The notes under the pieces are model-generated. The model was not told where the DNA came from. It searched no databases and saw only the letters and a list, made by a program, of their open reading frames with translations. A stretch of 64,000 nucleotides of DNA from Parasponia andersonii. Lineage: Eukaryota; Streptophyta; Magnoliopsida; Rosales; Cannabaceae. Where the stretch lies: assembly GCA_002914805.1 (NCBI GenBank), contig JXTB01000108.1, positions 444,314 through 508,313 of the forward strand. The letters run 5' to 3'. Each line of letters opens with the position of its first letter. Position 1 is the first letter of the stretch. Both the position numbers and the translations under genes were made by a program. Below are positions 1 through 9,795 of this stretch, piece after piece.

Positions 1-102
1 AACTGCACATATATCCTAATAAATGGTGTTGTATATGTATATCTATATAGTTCTTGTTGTTTCTTCGACAGATTATTGAGTTCTTTGTTTTTATTCTTGC
101 AG

Positions 103-1341
103 AAAATTTCCGAGCTTTGTGCACAGGTAATAGATGCTTTACCTTTATTTCTTTGAAAAATGCTTTTGTTTTGGAATTTAGAGTTAGTCATTAGGGATAG
201 AGTGCTAACTATTTATGAATTATCTTTGCTTATCGGGAAAATGTTTTTGGTGGAAGAAATGGTGTAATTTCTAGAAATATAAACACCCATTGAGGATTTG
301 CTGCTAGTAGAATGATCTAAGGGCATGTTTACTAATCCGTAATGATCAGAAAAAGGAAAGGCTTTCACTTTCATGTGTTTAAATGCTAATTGGTTATACA
401 TGAAAGGAAATTCTAGCATTACCCACTCATTATTTCTTATTCGACCTCATTCCCTTTCCACTCATTCCCTTTACGGCAAAGATTTTATGATTGTGAAGAA
501 TTTTTCAAAGTAAAAGTTTTTTTCACTTGTAGCTTTTTCTTGTACCTTTGTTTTGCTAATCATCCAGGGGAGAAAGGCGTTGGAAAGAGTGGTAAACCTC
601 TCCATTACAAAGGTAGCGCATTTCACAGGATTATTCCAAGCTTCATGATCCAGGGAGGTGATTTCACACTTGGTGATGGACGAGGTGGAGAATCGATTTA
701 TGGAGAGAAGTTCGGTGATGAGAATTTCAAGCTGAAGCACACTGGCCCAGGTAAGGACCAATGCCTGGCCATCATCAGGGCCTATTTCGACATGCTATTT
801 CTTGTTTGTTTTCTTTGATCATTGGGATTATTCGTGCTAGCATAATTTCAGAGTTCAAAAGCTACAATATTGTATGATTGAATGTTTGTCTTCCTTCATG
901 TGTCCAGGGCTTTTGTCAATGGCAAATGCTGGTCCAGACACCAACGGTTCACAATTCTTCATTACCACTGTGACAACTAGCTGGTAATTAGATATACATT
1001 CAAGCATTTTAACGAAAAGAAACAATATTTTGAAAACGTTGAGTCCTTATTATAATTGATATTTATGTAGACACCATAATGCAATGGCTAAAATTATGAC
1101 TTTTCACCGAAAATCGCTTCGTCTTTACAAGGCGAGCAGTGAAATCCTGAAAATTCCCTTCTAGAGCCTCAGAGTCTCCGATTGACCATTCAATCTATAC
1201 AGGTTGGATGGCAGACATGTTGTGTTTGGAAAGGTGCTCTCTGGTATGGATGTGATTTACAAGATGGAAGCTGAAGGAAGGCAGAGTGGCACACCCAAGA
1301 GCAAAGTTGTGATCGCAGACAGTGGCGAACTTCCTCTCTAA
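103..1341 (+). CDS. Cyclophilin-type peptidyl-prolyl cis-trans isomerase, ER/secretory type (3' part; 5' exons lie outside the window)
   Basis: Cyclophilins catalyse cis-trans isomerisation of X-Pro bonds and assist protein folding. Visible coding exons are 103-126, 568-750, 908-983 and 1203-1341. All junctions are GT-AG, phases are consistent, and the stop is TAA at 1339-1341. The reading begins at ENFRALCTG and contains the catalytic block [15 protein letters not shown] (Arg, Phe, Gln), then [15 protein letters not shown] and the cyclosporin-contact Trp in [12 protein letters not shown]. The C-terminus [13 protein letters not shown] is, from memory, typical of the plant secretory/ER cyclophilins (Arabidopsis CYP20-1/ROC7 and CYP19-4), so I infer an N-terminal signal peptide upstream of base 1. 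The intron at 127-567 begins with a canonical donor. ELF4 is convergent on the other strand. The family is certain; the exact paralogue is inferred. Confidence 0.96.
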
Positions 1342-2349
1342 ATGCTATCTTTTATCTCTATACAAGACCATTCCGTGTTTTACCATTTTCTTGATGTTCC
1401 TGAACTAGACTGGTTTAGATGTTTTATGTTACCACTTACATGCTTGTTGACGAGGGATTGCAAGTTAAAGGTTTAATTAGAATTTTCTTATTCGACTTTC
1501 ATCAACTAAAACACAGTAATAAGATGGTATATTGATAGGTGCATTCACGAGTGCCAACTGTTATTTTCTCGTTGATTTTCATTCTATGAAAACAAGATAT
1601 AATTTGAACCGTTAAGATATTCATGTTATCCTTTGGTATCCACGAGGATGCTTAATTGATTATTTTACGCAGATTCAAAAAAGATATTGGGATATTACAG
1701 TAGGCCACTAGGACATTAATTGGTTATCAAGCACTAGTGAAGTATCACTTCTTGCTTTTTCCTAGTAGATATGATTTTCCGATTCGAGTCGATCTGGTTG
1801 GAAATTAGAATCCTATATAAAAACAATCATTACAATCCAGCGTGTAAAAGCACCAGGAATATCCGGATTAGCCACTGAACAACATGATTTGTCCTGCTAT
1901 TTCGAGGTTGAGACTAGCCCCGTCAAGTAAGAAAGACGGTAGTGAACGAAAACCATGAGCAAGATTCTTCGCACGCAAAACGACTTTTATCCTGTGGAAT
2001 ATAAAGCGACTGTATCTTGTTCTGATTTCCATGCATAAACAGATGATAGACATATTTATAGGCAATAATAATTAGAAGTTGTGGAAAATAGCAATTGTAT
2101 TTCTGTCGTGATTTCCATGCATGAACTGTTCTGTTGATGGACATATTTATAGGCAATAATAATAAAAGTCGGAAGCGAAATGGCTAATTTGTTAGCCAAG
2201 CTCACAGGAATATTACCACAAAAAAGAAACAAGAGGAACAATTCCGCCTGCTTTCGCGCATTCTTCTTTGATGTTTGACAGACAGTTAAAAGCATACTTC
2301 AACTGAAAGCAATTTCCAGGCAGAAAAATAGAACCATAAACACCTCAAC
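1342..2349. other. Cyclophilin 3' UTR and intergenic DNA
   Basis: After the cyclophilin stop the sequence is AT-rich and non-coding. Short open frames on the minus strand at 1868-2295 have no recognisable domain and overlap one another in different frames. A sequence containing ttataggcaataataat occurs twice (2055-2072 and 2148-2165) beside similar catgcatgaac/catgcataaac stretches, suggesting a local duplication of about 93 bp. No gene is called. Confidence 0.5.
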
Positions 2350-3938
2350 TCAATGCTGTTCACCATCTGGGAAAGCTGCAATTTGTTCAAAGCCATTTCC
2401 ACCGTCTGTTGCAGCTTTGCTACTGAATAGGGAAAATCAAGTTAAAACTGTCAAATGAAAGAATGCTCTCTACATGCGAGCAACCTGAGCTAGAAGAAAC
2501 CAGGGAAACTGGATCTTGCAGGTTTTAACTGCAAGAGAAATGAAGCAAATGATGAACACTGACCCACTTCCAGCTGCTAAAATGATACTATGTTCGACTA
2601 TTCTAAGAGAATTGCCATTGCTTAACATGAAAATAAAATTGCACGGAGAAATTCATTTCTTTTATATCTCTTCCTTTGCAATATGAATTCTACTCTTACA
2701 ATCCAGAAAACAACTTACCTAAATAATTGTTCAGATTGGGGCCATGGCATGTCTCCACAGAAGAGATACTAGAGAAGTTCTAATGCAATTAGTGAAGTTA
2801 TATGGCAATGTACCTGTAAGGGTCAACCACAAGACACCGTATTCTTCACTGAACTTTACAGGGTTAACTACCTGCTGTGATAGATGCATAACATGCTCCC
2901 GTCAAATCCTACACACATGAAAGATGAAAGCACGTACTCAAATGCCTATTGCTCCTAAACTCCTTCAAGATTTATAATTTCAACAGAAAGTGGACAATGG
3001 TCTCTTCAGCACAGTTGATAATTGCTAGTTCTCTTTTAGATGCATGTATATCTTGCTCAAGCTCAACCATCAAGAGAAAGATGAAGCATCTAGTCTCAAA
3101 CAAACATAATTTTATCTAAAACAACGCAAAAGTAGCTTTAACCTATATTCCTACTTTCAGATGTTCATCACCGATAGAGCCCTCTTAAAAAGCTTATTGG
3201 GTGGGAATCTCTTCAAGAATTACAGATTCATTCAAGAATCTCTTCTTCTGATGTTGACATCGTTGAAATTGGATGGGAAATACAGAACGAAGTAAGAAAC
3301 TAGGAGCTTATAACTGTCAAAGACCAATAAAAGCTTAGAGACCGTACTCCTAGGAAAGAAAACCAGATCCCAAAAGGTGAGCCATAGTTCCTAACTTTCA
3401 TGGGTAAGCTAGGGGCCCTAAAGATGCCAGCTAGATTAAGAAAATGGAAACAAGGAACTATTGAAGAACAGAGCAAGCCAAATGTCACATCAAATTTCAG
3501 TTCCCTATTGTCCCCCTCTTCCTAAATATTTTCACTGATTTCGAATTTTCCATTTTCCATAAACGTACTTGAAATAAATACAAGGAGATACCAGGCTTTG
3601 GTGAATGAATTCCAATGCTGCAAATTGATTCTCGAAACATGTCAAATACCTGAATAACGTCTTGCCCGACTCATCACTTTAGGATTTAAACTAAATAAAG
3701 AACGACAACATACGTAGCAATGCTGTGTATGTATTGGCTATGGCTTAAATCTGAGTTATCTTCACACTTAACCAACCGGTAATCTATCATCTTACATATA
3801 CACATAATATGATTTAAAGAGAGATAATCAAAGAAAGACAAGGTAAATAAAAAAAAAAAAAAACAGGACATAAGTACCTACCTCATCACGTCCGCGGGGC
3901 GGGAAATAAGGAAGATAAGCAATTCCCACAGTCTTCAT
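2350..3938 (-). other. Unidentified spliced-ORF candidate downstream of ELF4
   Basis: Four exon-like segments on the minus strand join with GT-AG borders and one continuous frame: 3938-3882, 3649-3592, 2908-2872 and 2422-2350, ending in TGA. They would encode about 74 residues starting MKTVGIAYLPYFPPRGRDE and ending FEQIAAFPDGEQH. The first segment is preceded by a plausible acceptor (gtgttgaaag), so it could be internal rather than initial. I do not recognise the protein. It starts only about 360 bp below the ELF4 stop on the same strand, so these segments might instead be spliced 3'-UTR exons of the ELF4 transcript. An alternative open stretch at 2872-2814 in another frame is also possible. 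I chose borders by eye, so chance consistency cannot be excluded. Confidence 0.28.
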
Positions 3939-4301
3939 CCTTTCAACACAGAGAAAAACATAGCAGACACCAAATTAAGCAGAGTCTTTTGTTCTCTCAC
4001 CCTCACAAGTCCCATGCCACATGACCAACATGACTACCTTATGAAAAGGACCTCAAACGCTAAAAAGAGAAAGACTGACAACTTCCCAGATAGCCTAAAA
4101 CAGGCTCACTCGCACCATCAACATTACCAAACATCTCGGCCAAATCAAGACCCGATTGGCCGAGGCCCGACCTTATTCAATTAACTCTAAACTAAGCATC
4201 AATACACAAATAACACGCAACCGCAGATTAAAAAGAAAGGCTAATAAGGTGAATCGAAATTACTGAAATTCATCGCCCTCGAGACCGGTCCCGATTCGCT
4301 T

Positions 4302-4727
4302 TCAATTCTCGTCCTTGTGCTTGTGCTTGTCCTCGTCTTCTTCTTCTTCCCCTTTCTTGGCGGCGGTATCCAGCTCGCGACGCTGGTGAACAATGGCGGA
4401 GAAATTGACGGATAAATCGGAGTAAATGGAGATTACCTTAGAGATGTTGCCGTTGATTTGGCGGATGAGGGAGACGTTCTCGGCGAGATTGTCGGGGACA
4501 TTGGACCGGTGGTTGTCATTCACCTGCTGTATCAACTCGCGGTTCTGATCCAGTACGGACTGCGCCTGTTTAAACCCTCTGCTAAGCGTATCCCATGCCT
4601 CATCGTCGCATTTCTCCTCCTCCTCACCATCTTCTTCTTCTTTGGCTTCTCCGTTAAGGCGGCGCTTGCTCTTCTTCTTATTCTTCTTCTTCTTCTTGTT
4701 CTTGCTGGTTTTAATGGCGTCGTCCAT
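4302..4727 (-). CDS. ELF4: EARLY FLOWERING 4 / ELF4-like circadian clock protein
   Basis: ELF4 is a small nuclear helical protein of the plant circadian clock. With ELF3 and the MYB-like factor LUX it forms the evening complex, which represses growth and clock genes at night. This single-exon gene encodes 141 aa from the ATG at 4727, which sits in a good context (ACCATGG). Two in-frame ATGs upstream (4769 and 4781) overlap or precede a TATA box and are unlikely starts. Residues 7-23 are a Lys-rich putative nuclear signal. Residues 43-110 are the DUF1313/ELF4 domain, with QSVLDQNRELIQQVNDNH and QINGNISKVISIYSDLSVNF, closely matching Arabidopsis ELF4 as I remember it. Two acidic tracts flank the domain, and the tail ends in Glu/Asp and Lys-His repeats not usual in the family. 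It is intronless, as in Arabidopsis. It could be ELF4 proper or an EFL paralogue; the context beside a CYP19-4-like cyclophilin recalls EFL1. Confidence 0.93.
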   Translation of the reverse strand: MDDAIKTSKNKKKKKNKKKSKRRLNGEAKEEEDGEEEEKCDDEAWDTLSRGFKQAQSVLDQNRELIQQVNDNHRSNVPDNLAENVSLIRQINGNISKVISIYSDLSVNFSAIVHQRRELDTAAKKGEEEEDEDKHKHKDEN

Positions 4728-4767
4728 GGTCGACTCCTCCACCGGACGCCACGATTCAACCCTGCTC

Positions 4768-4774
4768 ATATATA
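4768..4774 (-). promoter_or_regulatory. TATA box of the ELF4 gene
   Basis: TATATAT on the minus strand lies about 41 bp upstream of the ATG at 4727. It implies a very short 5' leader and supports choosing the internal ATG over the more upstream ones. Confidence 0.5.
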
Positions 4775-5128
4775 GATACACATGTACGTGTGTAGATGTT
4801 TGCAGGGCTTGGTCTTTCCTCGCTCTGCTTGTTTTTTTTTTTTTTTTTTAATTTTGAGTTTGATAGAATAAAAAATCAAATTTCTTTGGGTTTTATAGTT
4901 TTGGGATATTGACCAACCGACTTCAGGTGGCGGTTATGATGTTTATCGTTTGGTGTCTGTGATGTAAGTGAAATGACTGTCGAATCAGAATGTTCGGCCA
5001 AGTCGTGTGAGAATGGTTATTGGAGGAGCTGTCTGTGAGCCATCAGCTGGGCGGACAGCTTAAATTATGTTCGAATTATATGCCATACTGCCAATAATGC
5101 CATTGGATATCAAATATTATTGAATAAT

Positions 5129-5136
5129 AAATATCT
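5129..5136 (+). promoter_or_regulatory. Short evening-element motif (AAATATCT)
   Basis: AAATATCT is the short form of the evening element (AAAATATCT), bound by CCA1/LHY/RVE MYB factors. It lies about 400 bp upstream of ELF4 with a second copy at 5189-5196. ELF4 is an evening-phased gene in Arabidopsis, so the position makes sense, but 8-mers of this composition are frequent in AT-rich DNA. Confidence 0.4.
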
Positions 5137-5188
5137 TCGAGAGCAAAAAAAACAACCAAAAAAAAAAACCTAAAATAATATCTTATAG

Positions 5189-5196
5189 AAATATCT
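5189..5196 (+). promoter_or_regulatory. Second short evening-element motif (AAATATCT)
   Basis: Second AAATATCT in the ELF4 upstream region, 60 bp from the first and about 460 bp from the start codon. Confidence 0.4.
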
Positions 5197-5263
5197 CCCA
5201 CCAACCTCGTAGTGGAAAAAGGAATACCAGGAGCTGGACGTGTTCGTATACGCGCTTACGGCG

Positions 5264-5269
5264 CACGTG
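5264..5269. promoter_or_regulatory. G-box CACGTG upstream of ELF4
   Basis: A perfect CACGTG in the context gcgCACGTGgca lies about 540 bp upstream of the ELF4 ATG. G-boxes bind bHLH (PIF) and bZIP (HY5) factors, which regulate clock and light genes. Its role here is inferred from position. Confidence 0.4.
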
Positions 5270-5463
5270 GCAGATACTTCTTATAATACAACCGATACCA
5301 GCTCTCCAATTCTTGCAAGCTGCAATAACCTCACACACTCCCCGTTAAGCCCCCATTTTTCTTGATTTCTGATATCCATTTAAGAGCTTCTAAGCACCGT
5401 GATAATTGCGACTATTTAGGGGGAGGAATAATGTCACTTGTATCAAAATTTTAATACCATGCG

Positions 5464-5468
5464 GTTAG
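5464..5468. repeat. Target-site duplication GTTAG (left)
   Basis: GTTAG directly precedes the 5' LTR and is repeated at 17777-17781 directly after the 3' LTR. A 5-bp duplication is typical of LTR-retrotransposon integration. Confidence 0.85.
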
Positions 5469-5670
5469 TTTGGGACCCATTTCCAAGTCATACGCCACGT
5501 GGACGGCCAAGCGGGTGAACAGGTCACGAAAGGGTCCACTGTCCGACAGGTGTCGAGAGTGATTAGTTAAAGGCCACGCGGATCACACGTGATTTCACAA
5601 TCGGCCATTGGGCCGTCCGAAATTAGAGCCGAGCCCATCACAGACCCTGGACAGTCTCGGCCCAGTCCAA

Positions 5671-5850
5671 CCCTTACCTCGACAGCTGGGGAGTCAGAAG
5701 CCCCAAGGGTCTTCCACCTAAATACAATGGCCCTTACCTCGACAGTTGGGGGGTCGGAAGCCCCAAGAGTCTTCCACCTGAATACAATGGCCCTTACCTC
5801 GACAGCTGGGGGGTCGGAAGCTCTAAGGGTCTTCCACCTGAATACAATGG
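5671..5850. repeat. Three 60-bp tandem units inside the 5' LTR
   Basis: Units start at 5671, 5731 and 5791, each opening CCCTTACCTCGACAG and ending near AATACAATGG. The same three-unit array occurs in the 3' LTR at 17031-17210. The length is a multiple of three, which creates repetitive open frames on both strands that are not genes. Confidence 0.9.
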
Positions 5851-6170
5851 AAAGCAACTCACGACTCCAGACCCAGACAGAGCATTTAATGCGATCCTGG
5901 GTAGGCGTGCGCAAGGGGCAAGTTGTCCTAACAGAACGGCAATTTACCCAAATCTCACCCCTAACAGATTCAAGCCGTAGGAGGCAGCGGAAATCATGCT
6001 ACGGCGATACAGAGGAGATCACGGAAATCTCGACCCGTCACCTCTGAAAAAGACTTTGAGGAGAAAGGTACTCAGTCCGGAAATTGAGACCCGCATGGTT
6101 CACAATTTCAGGACTATACATATATGAGCCATGCATTCCCAAGAGGGGCATATACACTTATAGAAAGAAG

Positions 6171-6177
6171 TATATAA
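6171..6177 (+). promoter_or_regulatory. LTR TATA box
   Basis: TATATAA lies 237 bp before the LTR end. A matching site is present in the 3' LTR near 17531. It is the probable start of retroelement transcription. Confidence 0.55.
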
Positions 6178-6417
6178 AAAAGGTTATGAGCAAAAAACAA
6201 ATATATACTCATAATGAACTAATTCCTTGCTACCCTGTATCAAAGATAAACCACTGACTTAAGTATCGGAGTTTTTGTAAGTGGCCACCCCCGCCTTTCA
6301 GACCCTGCTTGGAGTTCAGAGTACTTTGGGATAGCGAGGGCACGTGGACAGTTGGAGAATACAGCATCAGCGGTTCAGAGACACGTAGACGGCTGGTGAG
6401 AAACTGCTCCAACAGTT

Positions 6418-6434
6418 TGGCGCCGTCTGTGGGA
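6418..6434 (+). other. Primer-binding site region
   Basis: TGGCGCCGTCTGTGGGA begins 3 bp after the LTR end. This TGGCGCCGTCTGTGGGAA-like sequence is common after the 5' LTR of plant gypsy elements and primes minus-strand DNA synthesis from a host tRNA 3' end. Confidence 0.7.
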
Positions 6435-6509
6435 AAAGGTTGAGCGTGAGAAAAAGAATAGGAGACTCACGACCGCACTCTCCCCGAACGAAAAGTCATA
6501 TAACGTCTG

Positions 6510-7490
6510 ATGGCACCCTCAAGAATGACAACCAGGAGCACACGTCCCGACGCCGAAGGGAGCTCCCGAGAAGCACGACCAGATCTGGAGCAGAAGCTGG
6601 ATCAGATGCTTGCCGCCCTGGCGAAAGCAAACCGGAAGGTAGAGATGGCCCACGAGGCCATCCTAGGTTTAAGGGACGAGGTCGCAGAGGTACGCAGAGA
6701 TAATGCCCGCCTCGAAGGGTTGCTAGCGAGTGAAGACAGAACCCAGCGGAGGGAAGATTTCGACGAAGAAGTCCAACAAGAATTCGGAAGTCAATCGCAA
6801 GGATAAGCTCCTGCCCCATCCGGGTCGCGGATGCAGGGGGCACTGCAGAGTCAGTCGAGAACCTTCCAAACTAGGGAGGCAACGGGCGGGAGATGCCATG
6901 GAAGCCCAGGAGGTACGCCCTCCGACTGGAAGCAAGAGATGATGGCAGAGTTGGGTAAGAGACTCGGAGCCCATCACAGCCAGACCCCCAACGATCTGGC
7001 AGAACAAACTATGCGAGGGATCAACCGGACGGTATTCGCCGACTAGATCCAAATGGAACCCAGACCGAGGGACTTCACAACCCCGACCTTCAAGCCGTTC
7101 GAGGGGAAAACCGACCCCCTCGACCACATATACCACTTTCAGCAGAAGATGGCCTTGGAAACCAGGGACGAGGCCGTGACCTGTAAAGTCTTCTCTACGA
7201 CCCTGGCGGGACCAGCCCTGCTATGGTTCAGACAGCTCCCGGAAAGTTCATAAATGGGTTCGAAGACTTCTGCAAACTTTTCCTAAAATAGTACGCAGGT
7301 GTCCGGAGACAACAAAAAACCATGCGAGACCTAGACCGTTTGGAGCAAGCCGCAAATGAGTCCCTGCGAGAGTACCTCTCGCGTTTCCTCGAGATAATGT
7401 CACTGGTCCATAACGCCGACTCGGTCCAAGCTGCAGGCTCATTCGTCAAAAGCCTGCAGCCAGGATCAATGCTATCAGACCACTCCTTCT
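6510..7490 (+). pseudogene. gag (capsid) region of the Tat-type gypsy element, broken
   Basis: The first frame (6510-6806, 98 aa) is a coiled-coil-like N-terminal segment rich in Arg, Glu and Ala. The conserved retrotransposon gag core starts near 7053 with TFKPFEGKTDPLDHIYHFQQ and runs to WFRQLPESS, where TAA (7251-7253) and a frame change interrupt it. It resumes in another frame with GFEDFCKLF and has a further TAG at about 7288. The core continues to about 7490. Gag would assemble the virus-like particle in the cytoplasm. At least two frameshifts and two stops show it is non-functional. Confidence 0.85.
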
Positions 7491-7626
7491 GAATCTTCTG
7501 TACGATATGGCAGACGTTCAGGCGAAGTCAGAAGGAATATTCAGGGTACTGGAAAGCTACCAGAAGGCGCCCAAGACCTCCGCCGTGATAACAACGATGC
7601 TAGTACAACCCCCAGCCCCGTAAGGG

Positions 7627-8715
7627 GTGAAGAGGCCCTCACCAGGCCAAGGGCCGGCTCCGAAGCAGGAAGCCCTCATCCAGGACAGTCAGGAGGGTGG
7701 CAAGAGGAGGAAGACGTCCCGTGACCCTCTACCGAAGTATGAGCTCAACACGCCGATCGACGTGATCTACCTCCAAAACAAGGACATGGGCATTTTCAAA
7801 GACCCACCCAAATCTAGCGTCCCTGAGCATATGAACAATAGGAACAGGTATTGGCAGTTCCACAAAGACTTCGGGCACGACACCGTCCACTGCCGCAACC
7901 TTTACGCTCAGGTCATGATGGCTATCTACGCCGACAGGTTAAAACATTACGTGAAAACCGACGGAACCCAGCCGCTGGAAGACGTCACCAGGCCTGAGAA
8001 AAGGAAGCAGACCCAAGCCTCTGGGTCAGGAGAGCAAACCCTAAGGATATTGCTGACCATCGTGGGCAAGCCAGAGCCAACCCAGGATCAAGAGGAAAAA
8101 GAAAGATGCCTCAAAAGAGCTGAGGGTAGGGTGAAACGCTTGAGGGGGATGGGTCATTCCGTCAACCATTTGATATCGGGAGAAAGCCGCACCTCCGCCG
8201 CCCCCATCGTTTTCACCCAGCAAGATTTAACTACAGTGCGCCAGCCTCACGACAACCCCTTGGTGATTAAACTGCAGATCGGCTCCGCATTGGTCGAAAG
8301 GGTCCTGGTCGATGGTGGAAGTAGCGTCGATATCCTATTCCTCAGCACATTCGAGAATATGGGTCTGGATCGAAGCGCATTCAGGCCGACCTGTCCACCA
8401 CTGTTCGCTTTTGACAGCACGAAGGTGTGCCCTTTGGGCGTTGTGACCCTGAATGTCTGCACTGCTGAGAGATGCTTGGACGTGGATTTCGTCATCATTG
8501 ACTGCCATTCCTCCTTCAACGTTATCATGGGAAGGGGATGGATCTATGCCATACATGGGGTCGCTTCCACCCTCCACCAGGTCTTAAGATGTCAATCAAA
8601 GGACGGTACCTACATGATTGACATCAAGGGAGACCAGGCCTCCGCAAAGAAATGCTTTTCAGCCACCTTGAGGGGAGCCGACACGAGTGCAAGCGCCGCA
8701 ACTGGGGATAGATAG
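7627..8715 (+). CDS. gag C-terminus plus aspartic protease of the Tat-type gypsy element
   Basis: A 362-codon open frame. Residues about 75-100 (YWQFHKDFGHDTVHCRNLY) correspond to the zinc-knuckle-like stretch of Tat gag, but the first Cys of the usual motif is Trp. Around residues 220-300 lies a retropepsin domain with active-site motif VLVDGGSSVDIL (8301-8340) and a hydrophobic flap/Gly region ending VIMGRGWIYA. Plant gypsy proteases often have DGGS where retroviruses have DTGS, so this alone is not a defect. It would cleave the Gag-Pol polyprotein. The frame is intact but separated by stops from gag upstream and RT downstream, so it survives only as a fragment of the polyprotein. Confidence 0.85.
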   Translation: MKRPSPGQGPAPKQEALIQDSQEGGKRRKTSRDPLPKYELNTPIDVIYLQNKDMGIFKDPPKSSVPEHMNNRNRYWQFHKDFGHDTVHCRNLYAQVMMAIYADRLKHYVKTDGTQPLEDVTRPEKRKQTQASGSGEQTLRILLTIVGKPEPTQDQEEKERCLKRAEGRVKRLRGMGHSVNHLISGESRTSAAPIVFTQQDLTTVRQPHDNPLVIKLQIGSALVERVLVDGGSSVDILFLSTFENMGLDRSAFRPTCPPLFAFDSTKVCPLGVVTLNVCTAERCLDVDFVIIDCHSSFNVIMGRGWIYAIHGVASTLHQVLRCQSKDGTYMIDIKGDQASAKKCFSATLRGADTSASAATGDR

Positions 8716-8742
8716 CAATCAAAGGACCGCCTGCCAGCGTAC

Positions 8743-9795
8743 ATGAAGCGAATCGAAGAGGAGTCTGACGGTCCGGAATCCACGATCAAAGAACTGGTAG
8801 CGGTTCCTTTGAAAGAGGCAGAACCGGCGAAGGTGATTCTAATCAGGGCCTTATTACCTGAGGAGCAAAAGAACGAGATGTTGGGATTCCTGAAGCGGAA
8901 CGAGGACGTCTTCGTATGGTCCCACGATGACATGCCCGGGATAGACCCCGCACACTCCTGCCACTGACTGAACATAGATCCCCATTTCACTTCAGTCAGG
9001 TAGAAACCCAGAAGGTTCGCACCAGAGAAAAACAAGGCGATCAACAAGGAGGTAGAAAAGCTGATGGAGGACGGTCTGATCAGGGAATGTGTATACCCGT
9101 GTTGGGTCTCCAACTCGGTAGTGGTGAAAAAGAAAAACGGCGACGACCGTATTTGTATAGACTTCACTAACCTAAACAAGGCCTGCCCGAAGGATAGCTT
9201 CCCCCTGCCAAGAATCGACCAAATGGTAGATGTGACGGTGGGATTCAACAGAATGAGCTTTTTGGATACCTACTCCGGATACAACCAGATCCCCCTGTAC
9301 GCGGAAGACCAGAACCATATGGCTTTTGTCACGGAACGTGGTCTGTACTGCTATAGGCGTATGCCATTTGGCCTGAAGAACGCGGGGGCAACCTACCAAA
9401 GGTTCATGAATAAAATGTTCGCTAGGCTACTAGGGAAGACTATGGAGGTCTACATCGACGATATAATCGTAAAGAGCAGGGAAGATTCAGACCATCTGAG
9501 GCACCTAGATGAATGTTTTCAGATTCTGAGGCAGCATCAGATGAATCTGAATCCTAAGAAATGTGCGTTTGGGGTATCCTCTGGGCAATTCCTAGGGCAT
9601 ATCGTGAGTCAGAGGGGTATTGAGGCAAACCCGACCCAGCTGACCTCGATCGCGAATGTGCAGAGACCCTCGTCCGTTCGGGAGGTCCAACACCTGGCCA
9701 GGAAGATAGCCGCTCTCAGCCAATTCATCTCCAAGATGTCCAACCGATGCAAGCCTTTCTTCCAATGCTTGAAGAAAAGCTCTACTGTCATCTAG
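8743..9795 (+). pseudogene. Reverse transcriptase region of the Tat-type gypsy element
   Basis: The pre-RT segment (8743-8967) contains FVWSHDDMPGIDP, typical of the start of gypsy RT, and ends in a TGA. The RT core is open from 9064 to 9795 (243 aa). It shows NSVVVKKKNGDDRICIDF, the catalytic Asp in FLDTYSGYNQI, RMPFGLKNAGATYQR and the catalytic box VYIDDIIVKS (9449-9478), followed by the thumb with NPKKCAFGV and GQFLGHIVS. RT copies the element RNA into DNA. The catalytic residues are present; the disruption lies in the stops at 8965-8967 and 9793-9795 that break the polyprotein. Confidence 0.92.

Larger units (their letters stand above)
5469..6414 (+). repeat. 5' LTR of the Tat-type gypsy element
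   Basis: 946 bp, ending ACTGCTCCAACA. It carries three 60-bp tandem units (5671-5850) and a TATA box at 6171-6177 (tatataaaaa), which should be the element's promoter. It is very similar along its whole length to the 3' LTR at 16828-17776. Confidence 0.93.

Noticed and set aside
471-761. Minus-strand open frame over the cyclophilin exon
   Set aside because: It is the antisense shadow of the exon at 568-750, whose plus-strand translation is an unmistakable cyclophilin.
2814-2872. Alternative exon continuing the unidentified minus-strand ORF (VVNPVKFSEEYG frame)
   Set aside because: Cannot be joined to both neighbours in phase; the 2908-2872 to 2422-2350 joining is consistent.
4458-4775. Plus-strand open frame with a hydrophobic Leu-rich stretch
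   Set aside because: It is the reverse of the Lys/Glu-rich ELF4 coding sequence; AAG/GAA repeats read backwards as Leu/Phe.
5567-6047. Open frames on both strands in the 5' LTR with repeated peptides
   Set aside because: They are created by the 60-bp non-coding tandem units, also found in the 3' LTR.
8610-9248. 212-codon minus-strand frame
   Set aside because: Antisense shadow of protease/RT coding DNA; no domain.
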